From contig JAQFVV010000036.1 in NCBI GenBank assembly GCA_028023455.1, positions 6,875,576 to 6,939,575 on the forward strand: a stretch of 64,000 nucleotides of DNA, in the 5' to 3' direction. Source of the stretch: Epiperipatus broadwayi (lineage: Eukaryota; Onychophora; Udeonychophora; Euonychophora; Peripatidae). The position numbers and the translations under genes are program-made. Positions 13,501 through 28,500 of the stretch are shown here, piece by piece (positions within the stretch are counted from its first letter, which is position 1; every line of letters begins with the position of its first letter). Under the pieces are notes generated by a model that made no database searches, was not told where the DNA came from, and saw nothing but the letters and a program-made list of their open reading frames with translations.

Positions 13501-16500
13501 AGTTGTATCAAATTGTTGCTGGCTGTAAATGAAAATAGGTTATTCAATTTAATGTAGACCTAATAAATTAAGACTTAAATAATATAGATATGCAATATTT
13601 ATAATAGCAAATATTAAATTTGCTCAAGGGGACTGGTCAAGATTTATTTCATTTTTTTTATATAATGAAGTTACAGATTGTAATATTTCATTAGTTATTT
13701 TTTCAATAACTAGTGATTACATAATATACTGAATATTAATTCCATATTTATCTAAATAAAAGGAACATTTTTTTAAGTTTAGAATAAATTATAACTGATT
13801 GTTATATGTATAAAAATACAACATAAAGAACTGACAAAAGTATGATAAATATTTGACAACAAACCTTTCAAATTTGATACATTTGTTAAAAATAAATAAC
13901 AGAAGTCCAGTTTCGATGTGGATGTAAAGTTCTTATTGCATCTGATGAATAGGAGTAATTGATAAAACATAAGCAATGAAAGAGATTGATCTGGAAGACT
14001 TTATATTAAGAGATAGTCACAAATCTGAAAGTTTTGGACTGATTATAAATATATATATATATACAGTATATATGGCATTTCTTGGCAAATTATGGATGGA
14101 ATAATGGATATAAAGAAAGATATATATATACATAAAGAAAGAAGGAAGAAGATGAGTATTGGAAGACTAAAAGAGAAATGATTCACAAAAATACATAAGG
14201 ACTTCTTTTAAAAAAAAAAAAATGTTTATATAAGATTTTATTTATTTATGATATATAAATAAGAGTAATTGTTACAAATATATTTTTAAGGAATATTGTA
14301 ATATGTATAATATTATTGATAGATGATACAACAAACAATACTTGTATGAATACGGGATGATATATTATGTATTTGAAAAATAATATTGGCGATGTACATA
14401 TAAGTAATATTTGTTGTGGTAAATGAATAGGTGAAATTTATATTAAGAGTGATTAAAAACAGTTATAAATTTTATGAAGAATTGTTTGTATAATAAAGTA
14501 ATACCAACTTTTTTAAAATTTAATGCTGTTAAAAATAGTTTGAGTTAAATATATTTTTGGATTACAAAAAAAGTTAATTAAAAATATATTCATATTTTAT
14601 ATAGAGAAAAATACAACCTTTTGGAAACTATTAAAAATGTATCGGAAAAATTAAAAAATATTAATTAATTTAAAAGAAGACATTATTTTAAGAGATATTT
14701 TTATATATAAAATGAAAAAATTTAAGAAAAAAATAATACTAAAGCATAATAAGAAATTAAATTGGTTAATAGATAATAAAAATATGGAATACATAAATGA
14801 AAGTAAAATTAAAATTACTGTATAGGTAAAAGATATAATTGTGATAAAAACAATTTTATAATTAACTTAACAGATAAATTTAATCAAAGACGGTACTTGT
14901 GAAAAAGTATTAAAATATTTACCAAACAGAAATATTAATGTTAAAAAAAAATATTTGAAATAGAAGCAAAATGTAAATTAATAATTGATAAATGCAGAAG
15001 TGTGCGTAGTGTGAATAATAATAATAAAGAAAAAACTAAAGCTATTAATATGATATTAAAAGAATTTCAATATAGGATAGAAAAATTAGAATATATGATA
15101 CATAACAAATATAATTATGATAATAAATGTGAATGGGAAATTATTAATAATATTAAGAATATAATGATGTATTTTTATTAAAAGGAGATAAAACTTCTAA
15201 TATGGTAAAAATGATGGAGTAATATAATAAAAAAATGGAAATATTATTAAAGAAGGATTGTTTTAAAAAAATTAGAAAAAACAAAGGCATAGAAAAAAAT
15301 AAATAGAATCATAACAAAAATTATGTGAAAGGTAGTATAAATAAATATGATATGTTAAAATTTAAAAAAATGATTTCAAAGATGCGAAAATATATGGAGT
15401 ACCAAAAACTCATAAAGTAGGTATACCACTTAAGTCCACAATTAATAATTTGAATACATATTATGAGAATATATCTAAATGGTTAGTTAATAAAATTCTA
15501 AAAAAAAATTACAAAAATATCATCATCATCATCATCATCAACCATTATCAATCCACTGCAGGATGAAGGTCTCTCCAAGTTTAATCCATCTTCTCCAATC
15601 TTTAGCTTCTCTTCTCCATAACACCCCTGCACATTTTCTTATTTCATCCATCCATCTCACGTGGTCTCTTTCTGGGTCTTTTACAATCTCTTGGAATCCA
15701 ATTTAAAATTTCAATTGTCCATCTATTATCATCTCTTCTAGCAATATATCCAGCCCAACTCCATTTCAATCTTTTAATTTTTTCAATAAGGTCAGTAACA
15801 CCTGTTTGTTGTCTTACCCATACATTGCGTTTTCGATCTCTTCTTGTTACTCCCAACATACATCTCTCCATACTCCTTTGAGTGGTCTGAAGTCTCGGTA
15901 TTGCTCTTCTATTAAGTGTCCAAGTTTCAGATCCATAAGTAAGAACTGGTAAAACACATTTGTTAAAAACCATTCTTTTCAAACACAGAGGCATATTTCC
16001 TTTTAGTATCAAGTTATTTCTACCAAAAGCACTCCAACCAAGCTTAATTCTATGATTAATTTTCTCCATTATGTTTCCATCTGTATTAATAATCTGACCA
16101 AGGTATTTGTAACTGTTAACTTCTTCTAATTCTTCATAATCAATCTTTATTTTCATATTTTGAGCAAATTGATTAAACATTACTTCAGTCTTTTTAACAT
16201 TTATCTTTAGTCCTACTTTTCTACTTTCATCTGCTAACTCCTGCAACATTTCCTGCAGCTCTGAAGCATTATTTGCAAAAACAACTACATCATCTGCGAA
16301 ATCTAAATGACTTAAATACTCTCCATTTACTTTCACTCCTTTAGTTTCCCATTTTAATCCACAAAATACTTCTTGCAGCACTGCTGTAAAGAGTTTTGGA
16401 GATATGGAGTCACCTTGTCTTACACCTTTCTCAATATTGATTTTTCCAGTATCATTATGTAATCTAATTGTTGCTGTTGCATTTTTATAAATATTCTTTA

Positions 16501-19500
16501 AAATATGACAATATCCTGGATCTATACCTTGATGATCCAATGCTTTAATCACTGAAGAAATGTGTATAGACTCGAATGCCTTTTCATAATCTACAAATCC
16601 AAAACATAATGACAACTCATATTCGTTTGTCCTTTCTATGACTTCTCTCAATACCTGGATATGATCTATTGTACTAAAACCACTTTTAAATCCAGCTTGT
16701 TCTCTTGGTTGGTGGAAATCCAAAGTTCTCTGTAGACGAGTTGTAATTATCTTGGTAAAAATTTTATATAAAACTGATAAAAGGCTGATAGGTCTGTAAT
16801 TTCTAATATCTTCTTCATCACCTTTTTTAAATATTAATATTATTACTGCATTCTTCCAATCTTCCGGTACATCTTTATTATTTAGACATTTGGTATATAA
16901 CTTTGCTAAAATTGTTTCTATTTCTTCACCTGCTTCTTTTAATATATCAATTATAATTCCATCATTTCCTGGAGCCTTTCCTTTCTTCATACACTTAATT
17001 GCATGTCTCACTTCTTCATTTAAAATTCTGGGCAATTCGGAAGATGTAATAGATATAGGAGGTACTTGTTCTTTATTACTATATAATTCTTGATAAAAAT
17101 CTTCTACCAATTTCATGATGTAATCTCTCTTTTTAGTAATAATTCCATCTTTTTTTCTTATTGCAGATATAAATTTCCTACCAATACCAAAATGTTGTTT
17201 AACATTTTTGAGACTTTTATTTTCTTCTACAGCTTTCCTTGCTATTTCACAGTTATACTTTCTTATATCATTTTCAACTCTTTTCCGTACCATTTTACAA
17301 AATTCGAGATATTCAATTCTTTTTAATACATCATTTTTGTATATCTTCATGTTCCTTCTTTTCTTCATAAATTCTCTAGTCTCAGTAGAAATTTTATTAG
17401 TCAATTGCTGCTTTTTTTCTACCAGCTATGTTTGTTGCAATTTTTAAAAGTGTATCAGTTATTTTCATATTAATTTCATTCAAATCTGAATTATGCTCAA
17501 AATCTACTAATACTTGAAACCGATTTCTAAGTTCTAATTTAAATTCATTAGAATGTTTTTGAAGATTAGGAATATCAACTGTAAATATTGTTTTTCTTAA
17601 TAATTTTTGTCTCTCTAGTTTTACATTAACATGTAACTTACACCTTACTAATCGATGATCACTTCCTGTGTTAAATTTATTAAGAATATTACAATCTTGA
17701 AATATGTATTTTCTCTTAGTCAAAATATAATCCAATTCTGCTGTACCTTCATTTGGATGCTTCCATGTCCATTTCCTTTTAACATTTTTCTCAAAAAATG
17801 AATTCATAATATAAAGTTTTTCTTTTTCTGCAAACTCCACAAGTCTATGTCCTCTCTCATTTCTATTACCGTAACCAAAATTACCTACAGCAATTTCATC
17901 TTTCATTTGTCTACCAATTCTAGCATTAAAGTCTCCCATAACAATTTTAAAATGTTGTTTACTCTGATCAAAAGCCTTTTGTACATCCATATAAAAATCT
18001 TCTACTACTTCATCACTATGAGAACTTGTTGGGGCATAAACCTGAATTATCTGCATTTGGTATCTGCTATTAAGTTGTATAACTAATCTTGCCACTCTGT
18101 CCGATACACCATCAATCTCCACAATATTGTTCTTCCACTTTTTATTTATAATGAATCCTACTCCACTTGTATTTCCAATGTGTGTGCCTTTATAATAGAG
18201 TATATGTCCACTTTTTAAATCAATTGTTTCTTCTCCTTTTCTTCTAACTTCACAAAGTCCAATAATGTCCCATTTAATATAAGACAGTTCTTCTAATTCT
18301 TGCAATCTTCCTTCACTTGAAAGTGATCTGCAGTTGTAAGTACCTAAATAAAAAGTCGTCATCAAATGGCAGCCTGGGTCTGCAATCAGGGGATTCTTAG
18401 CACCCTCCGCCTTCGGCCACCAACCGCTGCCTTGGTTGGTGACTTTACATTACAGCCTCCTGGGAATAAGGGCCATGCTTTATTTTTGTCTGTCATAATT
18501 GTATATATGTATTGAAAAAATATTTATCATTTACACAAACATTCATTCTGCCTTATCAGGCACTGAGAAGAAAGACCATGGTGTTTCTTGATCTTAAACT
18601 CAGAGTTTATTGGCTTTTTTTTTTTTTACAAAAATATATACTTTACTAAATTTGATAAATGCAATATATATAAAAATATTGATTCAGTAAAGCATTTGAT
18701 ATAGTTATAGAAATGTATATTAAAGATAAAAATAGATATTGGATAGAAATAATCAATTATATGAAATTTTAAACATTTGTTGCAAGGTCGTTAAATTTAT
18801 ATATAATGAAAGTTACTATAAACAACGTAAAAGCCTAAGTATGGGTAATTGTTTAAACAGATTATTAGCATCATTATACATGAATAATTTTGAAGAAACA
18901 TATTTTTATAAAACTGAATACAAACCTATATTCCATGTAAGATATGTTGTTAATTAGTTTTTGGTATTTAATAATAATAAAAAGTCTGACAATTTTCTAA
19001 AATATATTCATTTGATAGATGAAAAGATTCAACTTACAGAAAAAAAGAATTAAATAATTTGATTAATCACATAGATATTAAAATTAAAGTAATAACGAAT
19101 TTCAGAGTAAATATTGAGACAAGTATATATAGAAAAAATACATTTCATGGATAATTGGAAATTAGAATAAGTAAGGTAATTAATTTATGTTCTGAGGAAA
19201 AATTATTTACAGAAGTCGATAATATAAAGGATGAAACAATGAAAAATGATTAATAAATTATGTGGTAAAAGAAATATAACAAAAATAAAGTTTAAACAAA
19301 AAGGCTATCCATAATGTAATGGATTGTAGTTTTAATTTATCAAAAAAGCACTTTCTTTCATATAAAAATAATAATAATAAATATTAACAAAAACTATAAA
19401 AAGGGAAGCAAATTAATTATTAAACCATTATACAAAAAGAAAATTAACTTAGGTAATTTGATTAATACAACAAAAAAAGAAAACTTGAAAATACAAAAAA

Positions 19501-22500
19501 TAAACTGAAATTCAGATTGAAGCAGCATTTAAATGATAAAAATCAAATATATACATACATAATAAGGAATTTAAACAAAAATTTTGACATGAACATCCTA
19601 GAACATGCTAAATTATATAAGGAAAGAATGTTAAAAGAAAGTTTATATATTAACAAAGAAAAACCAGTTTTAAATAGAACAAATTGTTAAATAATGGTTT
19701 TAATTAAAAGTAATTACATAGAGAGAAATATATAAAGGTTTCATACATTTGTATAAGATGAAATAAAAAATTGGTTTAAAATAATAAAAAATAGGGGAAG
19801 GTAAGTAGTAAAAACAGTAAAATTATATAATGAAAAGAGGTACCTTAGTATTAAAGCTGCAATATAGGGGAGATAGGAGGCCTTTTCATACCCACAATAA
19901 ATATGTAATGCTGCGACGTTACATTGGAAAAAAACTCTGCGAGTATACATATATAGAAACGTGTTTTTCTTTATCAGCACGATCTTTTTTTCGTACTTCG
20001 ACATTTTTCAGTCTCATAATTAATATGTATTTTTTTGTGGTTTTTGTTCCTGGGGGGGGGGGGATTTGTTTATAACAAAAAAATATATATATTAGCATTT
20101 CTGTTGAAAATCCCAGTCCGTGTGGAAACGTGTTTTTCTTTATTAACTAAATCCAATTTTTTTGTAATACTTCAACATTTTCAATCTCATAATTAATATG
20201 TATTTTTTTTGTGTGTGTGTGGTTTTTGTTCTGTCTTAACATGTATTTTTTTTTTGGTTTAATTTGTCAATAAAAAAAAAATATGCTTATTTTTCTGCTG
20301 AAAATCCCAGCATACACTCTGCAATCACGTGCTACATTTTTGGACAGAAAATTTTTAGTACAGATCTCCATTTTCTATGGTAATATTAAATTTTTTTTTC
20401 ACGACAACAATTTCTGTTATATATTCCACAGTAAATATCACATGAGTATACTTAATGTGTTTTTATAAATATTATTTAAAAACCCAAATCATTTACTGTT
20501 TGTTTAGTAACAATTATTTATGCAGTGGCGTCATTTCATTAAGATCGCAAATTAGTTGATTGGGAATGTCGTTCTTAAAAGTTGTTAGTGTGAAAGTTGT
20601 ATGTATAGTTAATGTCTTTTTATAAATATTATTTAAAAAATAAAATCATTTACCGTTTGTTTAGTGCATATTTAAACTAACAATTTTTTTGTGTAATGCT
20701 GTCATTTCATTAAGATCGCAAATCACATTTTTTTTTTTATTTCAAATGTTCTTAAAAGTTGTTAGTGTCCAAGTACATTTCTTATTGAAAATGATAAATG
20801 TATTGTTTTTACTTTTATTTATTTTTAGTCCTGCAACATGGAGCATGTATTAGACCTACTGCACCTGTTCACATTCGTATCAACCTCCCGATAACTTTGT
20901 AAATCTTGCCAAAATACCATGAAGAAGATCCCCAAGATTACAAAGATATCAGCGGATTGATATGAATGTAAATCGGCACAGTAGGCTGTGCTGCAGCTTT
21001 AATACTGAAGTATCTGAAAAGAAATATATGTAGGTGCTAGAGAAATGTTATATTGAGAGTTAAAAATTATAATAATGTACATATATTTGGAGATCTTTGC
21101 TAATGACAAAGTAGTTGAAATGTCGGAAATGGGTATAATGTATTGGAATATATATGGATTCATAAAAATAAAAAAATTTTAAAAGAAAAAGAACAACTTT
21201 ATTGAATTTTTTACATATGAAAGATATATACATAATAATTAGAAGATCATGAGTTTTTTTAGATATAAATATTGAAACGATAACTTTCCAAGCCCCTATC
21301 GTTTCACCATCAAACCTAATGACACTCTCATCTGTGCTAAGTTCGAACCTATTTAAATGTTAAGAAATATAAAATTCGTTCATGTCTGTATAAACAGTAT
21401 TATATATTTACGTGCCAACGAACGCTATAATTAGATAGGATTAATAAAATTATAGCGTACTAAATTTATTTAATATTTCTAAAAATATTCATTATATTAT
21501 TTAAGTTAAGTGTAAATTATTAATTTTGTTGTTTAATATTGTAATTTCGTATGTGGATATATAATCTGTGCTATATAGAAGAAAGACATGATTTAAAATA
21601 TGTAAAAGCCAGTATCTAAAAATAATATTAAATGTTTTTAAAAATTGTTAAAAGATTTCTTGTTTTAAATATATTTCAGGGAAAAGTTTCTCGAAAATAT
21701 ATTTAAAAGCTATATCAAAATGTTTGTAAATTATTTTTAATAAATATGTTAAAAATGTTTTCGTTTTAAAAAAATGTTAAAAAGTTGTTTTTAAATAGAA
21801 AGAGTTTCTATTATATGTAAGATTAAAAATAAAAGCTGGTCAAGTAATTAAAAGATTTTTGATTGTGAACAAGTGTCAATTGTAAATAAATATATATAAT
21901 TAATTTAATGTATTTCGTTCTCTGTTTCGTTATTGATCTAATTCAATCCAGTTCTAATTACTATTTATAGTATATATATGTGAAAACTATGCATTAAGTT
22001 AACTTAAATTTAGTGTATTCATCAGAGTCTTATTGCTTCTCCGTGACCTATGTCGGCCGTGTGGAAAGAGGTATACTACGTGTAATTTCAAGGTGGTCAT
22101 TCGTAGGGTCTTGAGTCTTGAAATCCTGTCTTACGAGTTGAAGTGCGGTCGGACTCGGGATGTTACAGTCCTAGTCTGGTCAGCTTCGGTCTCTTTTGCT
22201 TGGATTCTGAATTCTGTTACGCGAATGTACAAACTTGACTGTTACAATATTAATAATTGTAATGGAAATTGTCTATTTTATAAATTTCAGCTATGATATA
22301 TGCAAGTAAAATATCAACGAAAAATGTGTATTGGCAATATAGACAACAAAAAAAAGAAAAAGAAAATTTCCAGTTCAAGAAGAACTGACAAATTATCCAC
22401 ATAGCCATCTAAGAGAAAAACAAAACATAATTGTACATAACAATGCTACTGTTAATGAACTGAATTTACAATGATTGACAGTTAATCAACTTAAAAGATA

Positions 22501-25500
22501 TGAGCATAGAGAGGATGTCTAAAAATAATCATGCTTATCAGACATAGAAAACAAATGAAAAAATAATGTTATACTAAAATATCAACAAAAAGTTCATCAA
22601 GCAAAATATGAACATTAATCACATGTATGCTAAAAAACATTTAAAAGTTTGCTGACTTATGCAAGAAAAACTCACCTGTTTCTTTCTATCTTCTTCTAAT
22701 TCCCATTCAGCCCATTTTCTTTTAGTTTCCCAATTAGCAGGTAGTTTTTGTCTCCTATCATCTTCAATTACCTCTAAATGATTCAATTTTTGAGCTTCAC
22801 TCTGACAAAAGAAATTTGTTATATGTTTTTTTGTGAAAGTTTCAATAAAGCATAAAAACTGGATTAAAAAGGCATTTAATTATTTATAAATAAATGCAAT
22901 AAATACAATAATTCAAATAAGTTTTATAAAGTGCATGTTTTAATCTTATACATTATAATTTGTCTTATAAGCTTTATATATGATTTTACTGAAGATCGTA
23001 TGAGACAATTTCTCACATGAGAGTATTTAATTTTATTTTACAAAACACTTTAATAAGTCAGTATAAACAATTTGGCTGCAAATTACTACATCAGACTAAA
23101 GGACAATAACGTATAGGTGTCTCTATCATAAATTACAATAATTCCTTAAAAATATATATGCAACTTATAATAAAGTAATATATTTTAATTTTTCATTACA
23201 TTAATAATTTATATGTGGACAAAATCCAGCCAAAAAAAAATTAATTTTTTACCCAATTGTATAAATAAATAAATAGGAAATAATTGTTTTATCCTAATTA
23301 AACTGTAATATTATTAACTAATTGCAAAATAAACAAAACATTACTTTTATAATTTTTGCTACAGTCATAACCCACTACTAACTTATGTTTAATGGAGGGA
23401 TTTATTTCCCACAAACTAAGAGTTAAAATATTTCTAACTATTCATGATTTATTTCTTGCTATTCTTTTATGGTCTTTCTCACCGATTACTTTTGATTATA
23501 CACACCACTCTGAATAAACTGGCTAACATCTTTAATTGTTAACTCTTTAGTAACTGGAAAATGAATCCATGACAACAGATATTCTTTATCAAGTCAATTT
23601 TACACTAAGTTATCTGTTAATGGAAAAATTATTAATTTTCTTGGATAGTGCTTCCATGATCATGTGGTATAAATATGGGCATAAATTCTTTTATCTGCAA
23701 AATCCTTTGAAACTTAATGAGGAAAACATGATAAATCTATTCTATTTTCAGTATTCTTTTCAGCCAGGAACTTCTTGATTTGTGTGTTTTTGATCATCTT
23801 CATTTCAATTTTCTACGTACTGATTTTTGTAGCCCCCCCCCCAACATTGCCATTAAGCATGTGATAACTTACCAAAACTGTCACGAGACAGCATTTACAT
23901 CAGAAAGTGCTATTAATAATTTCAAATCTACTTAAACCTAAAATCCATAACGAGCACTTTAAATCACAATATACATAGTAAGAGTTAGTATTAATAGTTC
24001 CAATAAATATCAATGCTCATCTTTCCTATTACAAATTAAAGGACATGAAATATTGTTAAAGATAGGAGAGAGGAAATGCTAATTTAAAGCATCTAGTTTT
24101 GTCTTCCTTTGATAAGTATAGTACATAGATATTTATGTAAGTCCAGAATGCATAGTAAATAGATAGTCTTTTGTTTTTCCCGGAACCAATTTAAATCTGA
24201 TTCCAAAATTACTGGTCCTCATCCATATGTCATTTTATTTAAATATTCAGAGTTCTGCAGCACAATTTAGAAATTCTGCAAACATTTTTGGGTTAGATTT
24301 CATGTTTGATAAATTCAGTCTGCTACTAAAAATTTCAGATTCCTAGAAAAGTAATATATTTTTAGTTCATTTAAAAAGGCAGGGGTGGGAAATATCCAGC
24401 CCATAGGCCAAGTCCAGCTCTTAAAAGCTCTCAATCTAGCCCCCAAATATTTTCACAAGCATATATAAAATGGATATGTATAAAACTTCTATTTAAACAT
24501 GCATGTTGTGCAGTGCAAATATTGAATTAAGTAAAATAAAATATTTATTTTCTTAAATACATTTTTTTCTTTCCAACCTTTATAATAATTCTACTTCACT
24601 CTATTAGAAGTGCAATATTTTAATAAATTATCAATATTATGTGGTCTATCTGATTACGGATTTAATCTATGATGCTGAGAGCATTTTGTTTTTATAGCGA
24701 TTTTCTCAGATGAATGTATATAGCAAAAATAAAATTCCAATTTTACTTCATTTTATTATTATTATTTTGCATTTAATTTTTTTTATTAGGATGGCTACAC
24801 AGAGTAAGATAAAAAAAATTAATACAGAAAATCGCATATTTGAAAAGAAATGAACCAATGTATATTTTTTATAGACAGAAATAATAAATTAATGTGCCTG
24901 GAAAGTATTTCAGTTAATAAAGAGCATATTATTATGAGACTCTATCAAAACATCCTAACTACAACAAAGTTATTGGGAAAGAAAAAAAACATTAAAATAG
25001 GAACCAGAAAAGAAGATTCATCAAGTAGCTAACATATTTCATAAAAAGTACAAACAAGTCAGAAAATTTTATAAGAGCAAGTTATTTTTTTTAAAAAAGC
25101 AGAAAATTCGAAACCATGAGAGTTTATAAAAGATTGTATCTTAGCTGCTATAGAATTAATCACCCAGAATATAAAAACAAATTTGAGAATATACCTCATA
25201 AAGATAGATATAAGGTGAATTAGTAGAATTGTCATTAAATATGAAACAGCATTAATAATATTATTTTATTTTTAATTAATTAAAAAAATATGGTCCTGGT
25301 TTAAAAGAAGAAAGTTGAAATTAGTCTGTCAATTGAAAAAGTTGCTCATTCTTAATGATTAGATGTAAATTAATTAAATTTTTGATCAAATATAGTAGGC
25401 TAACTTTTAAGTCGATAATTTTGCATAGCCTGCAAATGAAATTATAAATATGCAAATGGACCTTGGCAAAAAAGTTCCCCATCTCTATCTGATCAGAAAA

Positions 25501-28500
25501 TCTTTTACTGTGCTCAGTTTTTATTTTAAATATGATGGTCGAAAAATATAAATTCTTTTGTAACTTAATCAATGAAGAAAGCCAAGAAGAAAATAAATAC
25601 TATTGTTGTTTTGACAAACTTAAAAGCTTTTCCCCAATAGGATATGCAGATTGACTAAATTATTTCTTTTCTGATTTAATACCCTCCAACCCCCAAATTG
25701 TGTGCACTGAAACTAAAGACTGCAAAAACAAGATAAAAGAAGCGTATTTTGTCATCAACGATAATAACGCAATTAATAGACGCGACACATGCTTCGCTAT
25801 CTCCAGAAAATGGACAAGCTGATTAATTTACATAAACATTTGCATATATTACCATTTAATAATATCACAATAACTATTACTAATTTGGCTATGATTATGA
25901 GAGATAACACCTCGAAAGCGCTTAGCCTGGATTAACTCATTTTGATTGTTTGCTATTAATAGCTTCTTCAACCAGCATTTTAAAGTGCTTGTATATACTA
26001 TAACAATCATTAATGTATCAATTAGATGAATGCATAAATTTAACTTCTTCATCACTGCAAGCATATTGATGTAATAGCTTCTACAATCATGTGGGATTAA
26101 TTTTTTTTTCTTTTAATTTTTTGATGATTATTGCCTTTTTGTGAAAGATAATTTTTACAAATATTTAATGAATTTAAAGATGATTATTGCGATCATTTTA
26201 ATCTTTAGGATCATCTCAAATTAGCCATTAAATTATATTATATTAATTAAAATTACTATAAAAACAATTTTTTAACAAAAATATTTAAACAAAGTCACTA
26301 TTTTAATATACAAGTGTCCTCTTTTTTTTCCTTATATATAAGAATTTTTTCGATGAATTATAAGTATGTTGCTTTAAAAAGACATTCTGTTTGGTGATAT
26401 AGATATTTAATAGATAAAAAATATATAAATTTACTTCAATTTCAATTAATATTTGAATATATGTCAATAATCCTTTAAAAAAAAAATGGAATAAATTTTA
26501 AATCAAGCTTCTGAATGCATGACAGAATATTATATAGTAGTATATTTGATTCTGACCTTTATTGTGGATATATTAAAATATGAATACATATATATTTAAG
26601 GCTATAACCTTAATACTATGTGCCTTGAGTGTTCAATTTGCCACTAGAGGGACCTCTGCAAATCTTCACACAAGATTATGACTTTATAAAGATAAGAGCG
26701 GCCACTCTTATCTTTAACCTACTTTCTAATTATATAGGCGAATCTAAAGAATTTTGATTTGAGAGTGTGAAGCTGTTAAACTCTTCACTAATTAAGTCCA
26801 CAATTTCTATTAAACACTAACATTCGCGTAATCTTTCGAAATACAATTTAATGTCGAGATTTTGTAGTTAGAAATATTTTGAAACAATGTAAAGTTGTAA
26901 ATATTAATTTATTTAAGTGCATGGTCAGCACGTAAGTAGATATATATTTAAGGCTATACCTTAATACTATGCGCCTTGAGTGTTAATAAAAAACCCTATA
27001 TATAAAGATGTTAAGTATATAGACATAAATCTTCAATATAAGTTAATTTTCAAATATGCACAATTGAAAATACAAAAATAATTAACAAAAAAAATGGAAT
27101 ATGGTTATTACAGAAATAAAAAACAATATAGTAATAAAACTACAGAAACTATCAAAGACGAATTATGCTAGCGCTTGTATAAATAATTGCATAAAATTTA
27201 TGGATTCATATTCATGAATTCCTAATTTCTTTATTTTTTATTAATATTTTTTTCAAACTATGGATTACTAATGCCATGAATATTGAAGAATTCCTGTATA
27301 CAATCACATAAGATATACACCTTGGAGTTAATTTCTCTTTTTCAGATGTTTTTAACAATCATATAATTCAAGAATGGAAGGATAAGTCTGAATGTAAAAA
27401 GCGAAATAAAGTTGCTTATTCCATGCAGTTTTATATGATTAAAAAATGTATATTAATCTTTAACTAAGGTTTAAAATTTATATCTGCATTAGGGATAATT
27501 TATAGTTTAATAAATGTTTATTAATAAAATGTATTGATGTCAAAGTTCTGAATGTAAAAAGATTGATACTTTATAAAATCTAGCTATTTAGCTATATGCA
27601 GAGTGGAATATTTATACACTTAATGTAATCCGTTAAGCATGCTTACGACATCTTATAGCAATATTGTAATCATAGCAATGCCACTTGTAAAATACTAAAA
27701 GCATGGTTAGTGGATTACATCATGTATATAAGTATCCCATCCTGAGGGAGTTAATATATCTCACTTCCCAGTAAATTTTCAAGCTTTTCTTAAGTTGCAC
27801 CTCCAAGCACTTATAGCTAATTACAAGTGCATAAGGAAAGTTAAAAACTCATATTAGAATTACTACTGCAAATAGTTTACTTCAAAGGTCATCAGTACCT
27901 GACAGTGTCATTGGTGTAATATTTCCCTAATTATTACATGAAAATATCTCCACTAATTCCTTTCTTTACATATGTATAATGCAACACACAAACAATTATG
28001 TTTTCAATTCGATAGTTTAGTAAATTATCCAATTATTAAAACAATAAATGCTAAATTACTATATATGCTTTAAAAGTCACTCCCGTGGTTTTAGTAGCAT
28101 TAACACTTGTCTTTAATTTTTATATAAAAAAAATAAACTTATGGATTCAAAAGTTATAGATATATGATCATTTCAATAATGAAAGCTGAATCTTATCAAT
28201 TATATTGTTTCTTTATGATTGGTCCATAGGCACTCAACTGATCAATAGAGATTACTAGGATCTTTGTATACCAACTAGACCCTTTGACTGAGAGCAAATA
28301 ACTATCTAGGATATGTAAATAGGCTAGCTACATAAAAAAAGCAACCCTTATGCTTGAGAATACTTCCACTAAAAGAAAAAAACTTCTAAGTTCCATTCGG
28401 AATTTGAATCTCAGGTTAAGATCACAACAGGATAATATTTCAATTAATTACGGTCCTATAAGACTCTTGCAATTAATATTCCGCTTTAGGAATTGTAATA

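Larger units (their letters stand above)
15518..18455 (-). mobile_element. RTE-type LINE, copy 1, near full length
   Basis: This is a 2.9-kb element on the minus strand, with endonuclease and reverse transcriptase reading frames in the RTE order. The 3' end, at low coordinates, finishes in a GAT/TGA microsatellite (ATC repeats at 15521-15541), as is usual for RTE elements. The 5' end lies near 18455, just past a conserved leader shared with the copy at 46146-49068. It is inserted in a Penelope-like relic within SYF2 intron 3. Only two small frame lesions were found. Confidence 0.9.

Noticed and set aside
22033-22296. 87-residue open frame in SYF2 intron 3
   Set aside because: No motif, signal or splice context. 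It reflects a local GC-richer patch.
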